A DNA stretch of 64,000 bases, from IMG/VR virus record IMGVR_UViG_3300042389_000736, positions 1 through 64,000 of that record; one strand, written 5' to 3'. This DNA comes from a virus. This document shows positions 9,154-17,022 of this stretch, in pieces. Under the pieces are notes generated by a model. That model had not been told where the DNA came from, did no database searches, and saw only the letters and a program-made list of their open reading frames with translations. Position 1 is the stretch's first letter. Every line of letters starts with the position of its first letter. Both the position numbers and the translations under genes were made by a program.

Positions 9154-9753
9154 TCACACTTTCTTGAAGATCTCGTAAGCCTTACCGCCGAGTACCGGAA
9201 TCAGGCCGAGGCGGGAGTTGGTGCGCATGATCATGAAGGCGAACTTCACGAAGACGGCGTACTCCTTCGGGTTAGCGCAGTTCTTGGCGAACAGGTTCAC
9301 CGTGTTGAACATGCAGATCATCTTCTCGCGGAACTCGGCGTCCTTGATAGAGTCGATGGTCTGCATCACCTTCTGGTAGTGGAGGCCGACGATCCGGTTG
9401 CGGCGGTACAGGGAGCGCATTTCGCGTTCGTCCGTCAGGCGCAGGGAATTTAGGCGCTTCACCCCGGAGATGTCCACCATCTCCAGAATCTTCTCGGAGT
9501 TATTGATCAGATCGGCGTTCATCAAGACGTTCTTGGCTGCGGCAATCTGGTGGGGCTGGCTCTCGGGGTCGGCGATGTCGGCTTCTGCCTTCTTCGTCAT
9601 CCCCTCAAGGTACATGTTCATCACATCGACGTAGCCCTTGCGGATGTCTTCCACGTCTTGCTTCAGCGCGGCCAGCTTGCCAGCCACGTCCTCTTGGAGG
9701 TCGAATTCTTCGCCCAACTCTTCAAGAGTCACTTCGTCCTTTTGTTCTTGCAT
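9154..9753 (-). CDS. hypothetical helical protein next to the terminase, 199 aa
   Basis: Its ATG shares one base with the stop of the upstream gene (TGATG), so translation is probably coupled. The product is highly helical: an acidic N-terminal 40 residues, then a Lys/Arg-rich middle with RREMRSLYRRNR-type clusters (RLTDEREMRSLYRRNR around 105-120) and a hydrophobic C-terminus. Being two genes from the large terminase, it could be a small terminase or packaging cofactor, but I see no diagnostic helix-turn-helix, so this stays a guess. Confidence 0.75.
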   Translation of the reverse strand: MQEQKDEVTLEELGEEFDLQEDVAGKLAALKQDVEDIRKGYVDVMNMYLEGMTKKAEADIADPESQPHQIAAAKNVLMNADLINNSEKILEMVDISGVKRLNSLRLTDEREMRSLYRRNRIVGLHYQKVMQTIDSIKDAEFREKMICMFNTVNLFAKNCANPKEYAVFVKFAFMIMRTNSRLGLIPVLGGKAYEIFKKV

Positions 9754-10499
9754 CAGTTCAGTCCTTTTAGTTTTTCGACGAGTTCGTCGCGGAACTCGGT
9801 TGTGATGTGAGGGAAGTCGTCGTGCTCGGGGAAGTCGCAGACGTAGCGATGGAAAGCCTCGCAGACGTCCATCCCGTCAAAGATCTTGTGGATCGTGGAG
9901 ACTTGGTCGTAGTTCAGCACCAGTCCGTTGATTTCCTCGGTGAGGTCAGCTCCGCTGGAGATGTACTCTGCGGCAATTTCTTGATAGAACGCGACGAGGC
10001 TGATGTATGTCGGAGAGATCTCCGGGACTTCTTCCTTCAGGCGTGGGAGCATGAAGTCTTTCTTCGTCTCTTTCTTGAACCGCTGGGCGAGATCTTTGCG
10101 CTGGGAGATTGCGGATGCAACCATCATGTCCAGAACGTTGCGGCGGCGGTTGAAGTAGAAGAAGTAGTAGACGAAGCGCATGTCGGACTGCGAGTCTACA
10201 GAGACTGCGGAGGGTTCGATTACTCCTTCGTAGTCCTTGGTGAACTGTTCGTAGATCAGAGTCCACACGGTCTTCTTGAGCTCTTCGAGAGACTCGCGGT
10301 GGTCGTTTTCTTGGGCCACCACGATGGACATGTTGATCTTCTCCAGAATCGCTTCTAGGTAGTCGGTGCTCTGGGTCTCAAGCTGGAGGCTTTTATTGGC
10401 GAGGAACTCCTGAAGCCCCTCGTGCAGAAGGGCGTAGGACTCCTCCATGTAAGCCTCGGGCTCGATGGCGCTAGGGCTCAGGGAGTCGAGATTGCTCAT
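9753..10499 (-). CDS. hypothetical protein downstream of terminase, 248 aa
   Basis: The gene starts two bases after the terminase stop and ends in a one-base overlap with the next gene, so all three form one translational unit. The protein is acidic and helical, with an N-terminal coiled-coil-like segment (residues about 20-60) and a basic RRRNVLD patch near 115. No family is recognised. Genomic coupling suggests a packaging or head-assembly function. Confidence 0.78.
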   Translation of the reverse strand: MSNLDSLSPSAIEPEAYMEESYALLHEGLQEFLANKSLQLETQSTDYLEAILEKINMSIVVAQENDHRESLEELKKTVWTLIYEQFTKDYEGVIEPSAVSVDSQSDMRFVYYFFYFNRRRNVLDMMVASAISQRKDLAQRFKKETKKDFMLPRLKEEVPEISPTYISLVAFYQEIAAEYISSGADLTEEINGLVLNYDQVSTIHKIFDGMDVCEAFHRYVCDFPEHDDFPHITTEFRDELVEKLKGLN

Positions 10500-10501
10500 T
10501 T

Positions 10502-12562
10502 TTATTTCCGTAGAATGCTGAGAGTTGATGTATTAATCACCAGTTCGCGTTTACCGTTCTTGGGTGAGAACTTGTCCTTGGCGTACTTCAATATGTCGAT
10601 ACCACGGTCGTGGAGGTCAATCATTTCTTGAAGAGAGAGACCGGACACGATCTCGGGTGCCTTCTGGACGCGGTTCAGGTCGGCGATCGAGCGCGGGACG
10701 CTCTTCCCTGAAGACACGACCTGCGCGTTTGCCGAAATCGACGAGCTGGTGCGAAGGAAGTGCGAGATCGAGTTACCGTAGGCGACTGCGTAGCGGACGA
10801 AGAGGTATGCGAAGAGAACGTCATCATGGCATCCCCGCTCGTGCTCCACCTTGCCCTTGGAGTCGTACACCAAGGTCTTGACCTCGTCGTACAGATCCTT
10901 GACGCCAAGCAGGTTCGGGTCCTCGTCGACGACCTGAACCAGCAGGTCGATCATCGCATCGCGGGACTGCTGCGTGGTGTTCACGCCGTACGTGATGTTG
11001 TCCTTCTTCGTCCGGTAGAGCTTATCCTTGTCCTTGTCCTTGATAGGGTAATCGTAGAAAAGGTTGTTAGGGATTCTCCGCACCAGATGGTCGACGAGCG
11101 ACTTACCGTAGCTGTTCCGTTCGATCACTAGGACGGAGTCGGTCAGCAGGTTCTTTACCACCCACTCAAGCAGGGACGAGTAGTACGCGAGGTTGATCTT
11201 GTTGTTTCTGAAGATCGCACAGGGGTACATGTCGATCGGATCGACCACGACGAAGGCAGACGAGTCGTTGCCCGTGCCGCCAGAAGTATCGACGCCGATC
11301 AGGTAGCGTTTGCTCTTCTCAAGCGGGCGGTACACCTTGAGCGGGTACTTCTCAAACACCTTCCCGGTCACCACGTCCGGGTCGTCGGTGACGGACATGA
11401 AGACCGTCTCGATCGGCTCCTCGACGAGGTGAGAGTAGATGACGTCCAGCTGCTCTTCAGAGAAGACCGAGTTATCGGAAGCCTTCGTCCATTCAAGGTC
11501 GATCTCTCGGCGGATGACCAGCTGGTCGTTGGTCAGGGCGCGACATTCTTTGTTGTACCAAGCGTCGTCCAACCCAAGCTGCTGCCAAGTGAACTTGATG
11601 TACAAGAAGTCGTTGCTGGAGTTCGCGGTGATGTACGCTCTCGCATCCTCCTGATTCATGTCGTACAGCTCCTCGGTGAACTCGCAGGCCCCCATGATCA
11701 TGGAGTGGCAGTATTCGCCCTCTGCGGAGTCGAGGTTGTTTGGCGTAGTCGTGATAATCTTGGAGAAGGGCTTGCCGTTATCCTTAGCGATCTCGGCGAC
11801 CTTAGACTGCGCGGGGGCAGCAGATTTGTACACGACGCCGTTGTGGCGGAGGAAGGCAAACTCGTCCAGCCAGAGGATCGGGGTGGTCATACCGCGTCCC
11901 TGCTTGTCAGCAGCTTCGTGCGAATTCGGAGAGCCGGAGCACTTGATCGAGTTGTTGCGCTTGGCGTTGATGATGGACTCGATGTTGTTCGTGTCCTCGT
12001 CATTGAAGATTGCTTCCTGCACGTAGTCTGGCAGCAGGCCGCGAATATCCTTCAGGCGCTTGAGGTTGTTGTTCGCGTCAGCCACGCTCTTGTTGGAGAA
12101 CAGCATCTGCGAGTTGGTGGTGCCGAAGTCGTAGATCCAAGCGAGGATCGCAGCCACCGACATGGTCTTGCCCTTCTGCCGTGGCAGCAGAAGGATCGGA
12201 TTGAAATTGTTCAGCACAGCCCAGACCACGGCAAGGTTGCCGCGATGGAGCTCAAACCGAAGGGCCTTACCCGGAGCCGGGATGCGGGCCACCTCTCTCA
12301 GGAAGTACCAAGGATTGCGGACGATCTCAGTGATGACCCTTGCTTTCTCGTCCCTGGTGATGCGCTTGTTGTGCGGATCGACATTCATCAGGCTCTTGTC
12401 GTACAGGCGCAGGAAGAACTTGTTGTTCGATACCCCCTGTTCCTTCAGGTGCTTAAAGAGCTTGACAAACGATATGTTCTTCGTTGTCGTATGAATGGTG
12501 TAGTCGTCGTACACCACTTTGCCGAAGTAAGGATCAACCTCACTCCGCTTTTTGGCCGTCAT
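10502..12562 (-). CDS. terL: terminase large subunit (ATPase-nuclease)
   Basis: The 686-residue packaging motor starts at 12562 (MTAKKRSEVDPYF), preceded by CGGAGTAACC. The longer frame would begin inside a terminator's U-run. The ATPase domain has Walker A LLPRQKGKT (near residue 125-133), Walker B PILWLDEFAF (near 227) and a coupling motif TTTPNN (near 268). The RNase H-like nuclease domain has GVDTSGGTGNDS (near 419), VIERNSYGKS (near 480) and the last acidic motif in CHDDVLFAYL (near 578), supplying the expected metal-binding aspartates and glutamate. It would cut concatemeric DNA and pump it through the portal. An intrinsic terminator abuts its ribosome-binding site, which is unusual. 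Confidence 0.93.
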   Translation of the reverse strand: MTAKKRSEVDPYFGKVVYDDYTIHTTTKNISFVKLFKHLKEQGVSNNKFFLRLYDKSLMNVDPHNKRITRDEKARVITEIVRNPWYFLREVARIPAPGKALRFELHRGNLAVVWAVLNNFNPILLLPRQKGKTMSVAAILAWIYDFGTTNSQMLFSNKSVADANNNLKRLKDIRGLLPDYVQEAIFNDEDTNNIESIINAKRNNSIKCSGSPNSHEAADKQGRGMTTPILWLDEFAFLRHNGVVYKSAAPAQSKVAEIAKDNGKPFSKIITTTPNNLDSAEGEYCHSMIMGACEFTEELYDMNQEDARAYITANSSNDFLYIKFTWQQLGLDDAWYNKECRALTNDQLVIRREIDLEWTKASDNSVFSEEQLDVIYSHLVEEPIETVFMSVTDDPDVVTGKVFEKYPLKVYRPLEKSKRYLIGVDTSGGTGNDSSAFVVVDPIDMYPCAIFRNNKINLAYYSSLLEWVVKNLLTDSVLVIERNSYGKSLVDHLVRRIPNNLFYDYPIKDKDKDKLYRTKKDNITYGVNTTQQSRDAMIDLLVQVVDEDPNLLGVKDLYDEVKTLVYDSKGKVEHERGCHDDVLFAYLFVRYAVAYGNSISHFLRTSSSISANAQVVSSGKSVPRSIADLNRVQKAPEIVSGLSLQEMIDLHDRGIDILKYAKDKFSPKNGKRELVINTSTLSILRK

Positions 12563-12572
12563 GGTTACTCCG

Positions 12573-12605
12573 AAAAAAAAAGAGGACACTATCTAAGTGT
12601 CCTCT
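12573..12605 (-). terminator. intrinsic terminator immediately before terL
   Basis: A perfect 10-bp stem (12596-12605 with 12581-12590, loop of five) is followed on the minus strand by about nine U residues (12573-12581). The SD of terL begins directly after the U-run and its ATG is about 10 bases away. Confidence 0.88.
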
Positions 12606-12618
12606 TTCTCGCAGAGGT

Positions 12619-12864
12619 TTACGCCTCTACGTGGAACATCCCGTCGCCTTGTGGGCAAAGGTCATCCAGTTCGTCGAGCTGAGAATCGAAGAATTCCTTG
12701 AAGGCTTTTTCGGCCTTCTGGACCATGCGCTTCACACCCGACATCGAGTCACGGCGCTTCTTCTTCGGCGCTTCAGTCTTGATACCCCAGTACTCCGGCA
12801 TCTCCTGAAGCATCTCTTGCTGTTCGATCTCGTAAGTCGCCTTGGCTACCATCGATGCGTCCAT
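12619..12864 (-). CDS. small charged protein upstream of terL, 81 aa
   Basis: ATG at 12864 has AGAAGGAGACCAGAG upstream. The product has a Glu/Gln-rich N-terminal helix, a basic KKKRRDS patch near residue 35 and an acidic C-terminal half. It lacks Cys and membrane segments. It follows the 64-aa gene and precedes terL, with a strong terminator between it and terL. The function is unknown; a packaging accessory is possible. Confidence 0.72.
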   Translation of the reverse strand: MDASMVAKATYEIEQQEMLQEMPEYWGIKTEAPKKKRRDSMSGVKRMVQKAEKAFKEFFDSQLDELDDLCPQGDGMFHVEA

Positions 12865-12878
12865 CTCTGGTCTCCTTC

Positions 12879-13073
12879 TCAGTGGCGAGTTTGATTCAGT
12901 TCGACTTCCAGATAGCTCTGGACGTCAGACATCTTCTCTTCGCCGTCGAAGACGAACTGTTGCCCCGCGATCTCAACGATCACGCTGCTGCTTTCCGCCG
13001 GGAAAGTCATGGTGCCTTTGAGTGCCCCGATTTTGATCTTGGTGACCAAGTCTTTTTGTTGTACTGTTGCCAT
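12879..13073 (-). CDS. small beta-rich protein, 64 aa
   Basis: ATG at 13073 has CAAAGGAATCCTTGAA upstream. The sequence alternates hydrophobic and polar residues (TKIKIGALKGTMTF, then SVIVEIAGQQFVF), suggesting a small beta-sandwich or barrel, with a short C-terminal helix. A promoter-like element lies at 13117-13134, 44 bases upstream, so this may be the first gene of the terL transcript. No family is recognised. Confidence 0.7.
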   Translation of the reverse strand: MATVQQKDLVTKIKIGALKGTMTFPAESSSVIVEIAGQQFVFDGEEKMSDVQSYLEVELNQTRH

Positions 13074-13116
13074 TTCAAGGATTCCTTTGCAAAGAAAGGT
13101 ATCGATAACGCACCGA

Positions 13117-13134
13117 TACCACGATAATAATATC
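13117..13134 (-). promoter_or_regulatory. candidate phage promoter element
   Basis: The minus strand reads GATATTATTATCGTGGTA. It shares GATAT followed by CGTGGTA with elements at 34455-34474, 25412-25429 and 33360-33379, each upstream of a minus-strand gene start. Confidence 0.5.
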
Positions 13135-13159
13135 TCCGAATCTGACGGGCAGTTACGGT

Positions 13160-13199
13160 AAAAGAAAAAAAGAACAGCGGATGCCGCAATGGCATCCGC
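13160..13199 (-). terminator. intrinsic terminator after the guanylate-kinase-like gene
   Basis: A perfect 9-bp stem (13177-13185 with 13191-13199) is followed on the minus strand by a T-rich stretch through 13160. Confidence 0.85.
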
Positions 13200-13205
13200 T
13201 TCTTG

Positions 13206-13826
13206 TTACACCGTCTCGGTGTGCTCTTGGTGGTAGTGATCGCGGATCACAGAAATCTTGGCAAGGTAGTCGACAATCGTTCTCGGATTGACGTACTTAC
13301 CGTTCCCGTTCCGCCAGATCGCGTTAGCCATCTGGAGCACTTGGCGCTCCTTGGTGATGAAGTCGTCGTCGCGACCGATCCGAGCCATGCGGTCTTCCAC
13401 GCTCAGCTCTTCGTAGTTGACGTCGAGGCCGATCGTCACGATGTTGTAACCAGAGGCAATGTGGTTGTTGCGCTGGTTCTTTTCCAGCAGATCCTGCAGA
13501 CCCTCTTCGGCGAGGATGATGGTGGCAATCTTGCCGTCCACGAAGTCGGGGAGTGAACCGTACAGGTCCTTGAAGATGGATCCGGGATTGGTGCCGAGTA
13601 CCCCGATCAGGTCGTCCTGCAGGTACCCGAAGGTTTGGCGCTGGATGAAGATGTAGGGGTCGCCTTGGCGCTCACCGGGGCGCATGGCGCGGGTGGAGAA
13701 CTGCTGCAGCTTGTAGAACAGCTCCGGATAGTCAGAGATGAGGTTCTTTTCGAGGGTGCTCTTGCCAGAGCCGGAGACGCCGACGATCGCGAGGATGGTG
13801 GGCTTGAGAATCGAGAAGTGTTCCAT
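13206..13826 (-). CDS. guanylate kinase-like nucleotide kinase
   Basis: The 206-residue product carries a P-loop GVSGSGKST (residues about 16-24) followed by the guanylate-kinase signature FSTRAMRPGERQGDPYIFI (about 43-61), corresponding to the TTRxPRxGExxGxxYxFV GMP-binding region. It would phosphorylate GMP or dGMP to feed DNA or RNA synthesis in the infected cell. The C-terminal half diverges from bacterial Gmk. ATG at 13826 has GAAAGGAAACCCAG upstream. A promoter-like element lies 22 bases upstream in the divergent gap, and the gene ends in its own terminator, so it is probably monocistronic. Confidence 0.82.
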   Translation of the reverse strand: MEHFSILKPTILAIVGVSGSGKSTLEKNLISDYPELFYKLQQFSTRAMRPGERQGDPYIFIQRQTFGYLQDDLIGVLGTNPGSIFKDLYGSLPDFVDGKIATIILAEEGLQDLLEKNQRNNHIASGYNIVTIGLDVNYEELSVEDRMARIGRDDDFITKERQVLQMANAIWRNGNGKYVNPRTIVDYLAKISVIRDHYHQEHTETV

Positions 13827-13848
13827 CTGGGTTTCCTTTCACATTAGA

Positions 13849-13868
13849 GGACACATTCATTATATATC
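13849..13868 (-). promoter_or_regulatory. candidate promoter of the guanylate-kinase-like gene
   Basis: The minus strand reads GATATATAATGAATGTGTCC. It is identical over GATATATAAT to the element at 34455-34474 and has TGTG at the same spacing. Confidence 0.45.
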
Positions 13869-13913
13869 CTAAAACGCTGTTTAGCTTTATGACGAATCTG
13901 CAAATGCGTCCCT

Positions 13914-13933
13914 CATATATGATGCTTATGAGA
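13914..13933 (+). promoter_or_regulatory. candidate promoter of the 87-aa gene
   Basis: The plus strand reads CATATATGATGCTTATGAGA, 23 bases upstream of the start at 13956. Its first ten bases are identical to the element upstream of the gp46-like gene (47872-47891). Confidence 0.4.
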
Positions 13934-13955
13934 TTAAACCTATATGGGGTGTACA

Positions 13956-14219
13956 ATGAACAACTCGCAAATCGTTTCGTTCGAAGTAACAGAAGGTGAA
14001 CTTCTGGAGATCATGACGCGCTCGGCTTCTCAAGAGACTCTTAAGAGACTGAACCGTGTGCGCAGCCAGATGGCCGATCTAGCCAGACAGGAAGCAGAAC
14101 TTCTTGAGAGCCTTCAGAGAGACCGCCTCCGCTTGGATCAATTAGAGCGCCGCAACCAGCTGAATCGCGACATCACCAGGACAATTACGTATGATGCAAT
14201 GGCACGTCGCCGCTTCTGA
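13956..14219 (+). CDS. small coiled-coil protein, 87 aa
   Basis: I prefer the ATG at 13956 over 13944, because GGGGTG lies just upstream of it. From residue about 25 the protein is one continuous helix rich in Arg, Leu, Glu and Gln with heptad spacing, so a dimeric coiled coil is likely. It is a single gene between its promoter-like element and a strong terminator. Short, monocistronic and early-like organisation suggests a host-directed or regulatory small protein, but this is inference. Confidence 0.72.
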   Translation: MNNSQIVSFEVTEGELLEIMTRSASQETLKRLNRVRSQMADLARQEAELLESLQRDRLRLDQLERRNQLNRDITRTITYDAMARRRF

Positions 14220-14225
14220 TGTAAG

Positions 14226-14266
14226 AAAAATCACCGGACATTACTATAGTACGGTGATTTTTTTTT
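14226..14266 (+). terminator. intrinsic terminator between the 87-aa and 110-aa genes
   Basis: AAATCACCG at 14228-14236 pairs with CGGTGATTT at 14252-14260, followed by a T-run to 14266. The SD (GAGAGG) of the next gene follows at once, with its ATG 12 bases after the T-run. Confidence 0.85.
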
Positions 14267-14277
14267 GAGAGGTTATC

Positions 14278-14610
14278 ATGGGTACGCTAAGAGAACTTGG
14301 GTCGAAGCTCGACCATTCCATCAGAGAGGTGAACAGCCCTCACTGGTCTTTGACTAAGCTGGGCATGCTGTTCTTCCTTTTTCCGTCCATCACCGGCGTC
14401 TTCATCTACGACGCCATCATCAATAAGCGCATGGACTGGATGAACACCGCCATCTTCATCACTGGCATCGTGACTCCCCGTCTCATCAGCCAGATCCTTG
14501 CAGCTCGCTTCGGCTATCAAGGGAAAAACGGCGAGAAGCTGGACGGAGACAACTCCATTGACGCCAGCCCTAAAGATGAAGGCGTCGTCGAACAAGCTGA
14601 GAAGAAGTAA
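14278..14610 (+). CDS. two-helix inner-membrane protein, 110 aa
   Basis: It has two predicted membrane helices, about residues 27-47 (GMLFFLFPSITGVFIY) and 56-74 (TAIFITGIVTPRLIS), and a charged, disordered C-terminal tail. The size and two-helix layout would fit a holin or a small superinfection or host-envelope effector. No endolysin neighbour is present, so I do not call it a holin. ATG at 14278 follows GAGAGGTTATC, directly after a terminator U-run. Its own 3' end faces the HU-like gene across a terminator. Confidence 0.72.
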   Translation: MGTLRELGSKLDHSIREVNSPHWSLTKLGMLFFLFPSITGVFIYDAIINKRMDWMNTAIFITGIVTPRLISQILAARFGYQGKNGEKLDGDNSIDASPKDEGVVEQAEKK

Positions 14611-14614
14611 TTAA

Positions 14615-14642
14615 AACCCCCATACCCGCGAAGGGTATGGGG
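14615..14642 (-). terminator. terminator of the HU-like gene
   Basis: A perfect 10-bp stem (14618-14627 with 14633-14642) with loop GCGAA. On the minus strand it is followed by GTTTTAATT. It separates convergent genes. Confidence 0.8.
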
Positions 14643-14670
14643 ATCTAACGCTGAAGGTCACCAGAGGCGA

Positions 14671-15081
14671 TTACTTCTTGGCGACGGGCTTCTTGGTCGG
14701 CAGCTTCGGAGCGACCTTCTTGACCGGAGCAGCTTCAGCCTTGGCGGCGGGCTTGGCAGCAGCCTTGGCCGGAGCCTTCTTGGCCTTCTTCTCGGAGTCC
14801 AGAACGCGGACGGCCTTGGCGACCTTGAACTTCAGGGTGCTGTAGGCTTCGACGGCGACGGTCTCGCCGGTACGGGGGTTGATGCGATCGCGAGCCGGGT
14901 TGTGAGCCCAACGGAAGGTGCCCAGCTTGGTGCGGACGCTTTCCTTCTCTTGGCAGACAGCCAGCAGGCCGGACAGGGTGGCTTCCACGTACTGTTCGGT
15001 TTCCTTCTTGTTGGCGGTCACACCGGCCTTGGCCAGCTCGGCTTGAACGGAGGCGATCAGATCGTCTTTGATGGCAGACAT
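14671..15081 (-). CDS. HU/IHF-like DNA-binding protein with Lys/Ala/Pro tail
   Basis: Residues 1-95 match the HU/IHF fold: an N-terminal helical part with TANKKETEQYVEATLSGL, then KLGTFRWAHNPARDRINPRTGE, which covers the LGxF and RNPxTGE DNA-binding arm. The last 40 residues are an AlgP- or actinobacterial-HU-like tail of Lys/Ala/Pro repeats, which would bind DNA non-specifically. It is longer than usual HU (about 90 aa). It would bend and compact phage DNA or take part in transcription. ATG at 15081 has AAAAAGGATAAAAGC upstream. It has its own terminator and a 240-base upstream gap, consistent with independent expression. Confidence 0.85.
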   Translation of the reverse strand: MSAIKDDLIASVQAELAKAGVTANKKETEQYVEATLSGLLAVCQEKESVRTKLGTFRWAHNPARDRINPRTGETVAVEAYSTLKFKVAKAVRVLDSEKKAKKAPAKAAAKPAAKAEAAPVKKVAPKLPTKKPVAKK

Positions 15082-15270
15082 GCTTTTATCCTTTTTGGAA
15101 ATTGATGAAACGGGTGAGTTGTGAAGTGGTGCCCGTTGCCCTTACGGTCTATTGGGCGACCACAGGCTACTATTATGTTAGGCTTGCGCGGCATCGAAAA
15201 AGTCCGAACTAAGTACCGAAACTAGTTATGACCAATGAGATTGCGTGGCGCAAATCTGGTCTCATCAAGA
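15082..15270. other. non-coding gap upstream of the HU-like gene
   Basis: No open reading frame with a ribosome-binding site is visible. The minus strand contains TAACATAATAGTAG, then TGTGGTC, 75-100 bases upstream of the HU start, a loose match to the AT-block plus TGTGGT element. Short inverted repeats are also present. I see no tRNA. Confidence 0.4.
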
Positions 15271-15303
15271 AAAATGACGGAATGGCCGAAAATGGCCATT
15301 CCG
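15269..15303 (-). terminator. terminator after the acidic 215-aa gene
   Basis: A perfect 10-bp stem (15278-15287 with 15294-15303) with loop GAAAAT is followed by TCATTTTTCTT on the minus strand. Confidence 0.83.
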
Positions 15304-15322
15304 CAGTTCACAAACATTCTTT

Positions 15323-15970
15323 TCAGTCCGCGAGCAGATGAGTCTCGATGATTTCCAGCAGGGTCTTCTTGCTGATGTTGCGTTCCGTCTCGATCTGCTT
15401 GACGATCTCGTCCGGCAGCGAGGCGGTCAGCGCCTTCAGGAACTTCAGCAGTTCTGCCTTGGTGTAGACGGCATACTGATCTGCAGTTAGAAGGTGGAGG
15501 CTGATGGAGTCGTCAGAGGTCTCGATGGTGTCCAGCAGACTTTCGGGGAGCTTGACTTCCTCTTCAGCCTGCTCTTCGGGAGCAGATTCCTCTTCAGAGG
15601 ATTCCTCTTCGGAAGGAGCATCCTCTTCGGATTTTTCTTCCTCGGAAGGTTGCTCTTCCTCGGTCGATTCTTGCTGCTCCGGCTGCTCTACCACTTCGGT
15701 CTGAGACGCTGCTTCTTCAACAACGGTCTCTTCGACCTTTTCTTCGAACACTTCAGGAGCCTTTACTGCCTCGGTGTGATCGATGTTCTCGATGCCACCA
15801 TCGGCGTAAACTACCTGCTTCACGATGACCTCGAAACCGTTCTCGGTCAGGAAGCGGTACTCACTCTTGGGAATGGTGACGTTGTGCAGAGGTCCAGTAC
15901 GGCGGAAATACCCAACGAATTTGTTGTCAAGGATGTCCACCTTCAGGAATGTGATTTTCGAAAGATCCAT
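15323..15970 (-). CDS. acidic low-complexity protein, 215 aa
   Basis: The N-terminal ~75 residues form a beta-rich domain. They are followed by a Glu/Ser-rich disordered segment (about residues 80-145) and a short helical C-terminal domain ending in ETHLLAD. The layout resembles acidic phage proteins that mimic DNA or act as assembly or chaperone linkers, but no family is recognised. ATG at 15970 follows AAAGGAAAACAA. A hairpin lies 22 bases upstream of the start. It is adjacent to another very acidic protein (303 aa) in the same orientation. Confidence 0.78.
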   Translation of the reverse strand: MDLSKITFLKVDILDNKFVGYFRRTGPLHNVTIPKSEYRFLTENGFEVIVKQVVYADGGIENIDHTEAVKAPEVFEEKVEETVVEEAASQTEVVEQPEQQESTEEEQPSEEEKSEEDAPSEEESSEEESAPEEQAEEEVKLPESLLDTIETSDDSISLHLLTADQYAVYTKAELLKFLKALTASLPDEIVKQIETERNISKKTLLEIIETHLLAD

Positions 15971-15992
15971 TTGTTTTCCTTTGGGTTAGAAA

Positions 15993-16022
15993 CGATCTTA
16001 CTGTGCGATGACAGTAAGATCG
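15993..16022 (-). terminator. 12-bp hairpin between the two acidic-protein genes
   Basis: The arms 15993-16004 and 16011-16022 pair perfectly around GCGATG. TTTCT follows on the minus strand, then the ribosome-binding site of the 215-aa gene. Confidence 0.75.
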
Positions 16023-16043
16023 TTCCGTGAATCAAACCGTTGA

Positions 16044-16955
16044 TCAGTCTTCGCTGTCGTCGCCGGTGGAGTCGTCGCTTGCCAACTCGTCGATGCTGGA
16101 CAGGAAGTCGTCCTCATCGAAGTTGTCGGGCAGGTCGCCGCCTTCGTCATCGTCACAACCTTCGTCGTCGATGTCATCGTCATCTTCGACGCCGTCATCA
16201 TCGGTGGGCAGGTCGTTGTTGTCGGTGATCGCGTTGTCCGCAGATTCGCCGAGCAGGTAGCTCAGATAAGCGGGACCATTCAGGGTCTCGCCGAGGTTGT
16301 CGGCGGTCTTCAGGGTGTCGTTCTGATGGGTACCGACGGGGTGATCGACGGTTGTCTCGATGCTGTTCTCTTCAGCACTGCCTTCTTTATCGTTGACTTC
16401 GTCAGCAACGTTGGATGCAGTGATCTTGCCAGCAATCAGGTCATCCAGTTCGATCGGAACGCCAGCAGCTTCAGCATGTTTGGTGGAAACGCTGCGGCGA
16501 AGAGTGTTGCCGCCAGTCAGAATCTCATCGAAGCTCGTCGGCATGTCATTGAACTGCACGGAGAGATCGGAGTTGATGGAATCGGCGCTATTACGAACCA
16601 CAAAATCGTGGTTCAGCTGACCGGGGCCACCGGGAATCATCGCTTCGTTCAGGTCCTTGTCACCTTCGGAAGCATGGCCACCGTGGTTGTCCGGATCATA
16701 CAGATCGGCGAGGTCGTCGTTGGTGATGCCAGCGATCTGGTCTTGGTTGAAGAATTGGTACTTGTCGAAGTCACCGACGCCGCCGAGTTCCTTGACGGAG
16801 TTCGGGTTAACCGGCAGGTCAGCGGTTTCGACGAGGAAGGCCATGTCGGAAACGTCGCAGATCGCTTCTTCCACGGAGAGGGTCTCTCTCAGGGACAGTT
16901 CGGCGAGTTCAGCTTCGCTGAGGACATCGATCTTCTCTTTCAAAAGTGTGCTCAT
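16044..16955 (-). CDS. acidic protein with Asp/Glu tail, 303 aa
   Basis: Asp/Asn-rich throughout, ending in about 60 residues dominated by Asp and Glu (DDDGVEDDDDIDDEG then DDDEGGDLPDNFDEDD). There is no membrane segment or signal peptide. It could be a scaffolding-type or DNA-mimic protein, as both are commonly acidic and disordered, but no homologue is recognised. ATG at 16955 follows ACAAGGAAATCAAAC. It lies downstream of the 412-aa gene and upstream of the 215-aa acidic gene. Confidence 0.75.
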   Translation of the reverse strand: MSTLLKEKIDVLSEAELAELSLRETLSVEEAICDVSDMAFLVETADLPVNPNSVKELGGVGDFDKYQFFNQDQIAGITNDDLADLYDPDNHGGHASEGDKDLNEAMIPGGPGQLNHDFVVRNSADSINSDLSVQFNDMPTSFDEILTGGNTLRRSVSTKHAEAAGVPIELDDLIAGKITASNVADEVNDKEGSAEENSIETTVDHPVGTHQNDTLKTADNLGETLNGPAYLSYLLGESADNAITDNNDLPTDDDGVEDDDDIDDEGCDDDEGGDLPDNFDEDDFLSSIDELASDDSTGDDSED

Positions 16956-17022
16956 GTTTGATTTCCTTGTGAACTTAAGGCGGGAGCCAATAGAGAAATT
17001 CTAAATTTCTGTTTGGCGAAAT

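Noticed and set aside
14278-14610. Two-helix membrane protein considered as a holin
   Set aside because: No endolysin or spanin is nearby and two-helix topology alone is not diagnostic. Kept as an unassigned membrane protein.
16044-16955. Acidic 303-aa protein considered as major capsid or scaffold
   Set aside because: No capsid-fold features are visible and the Asp-rich tail is disordered. A scaffold role cannot be supported from sequence.
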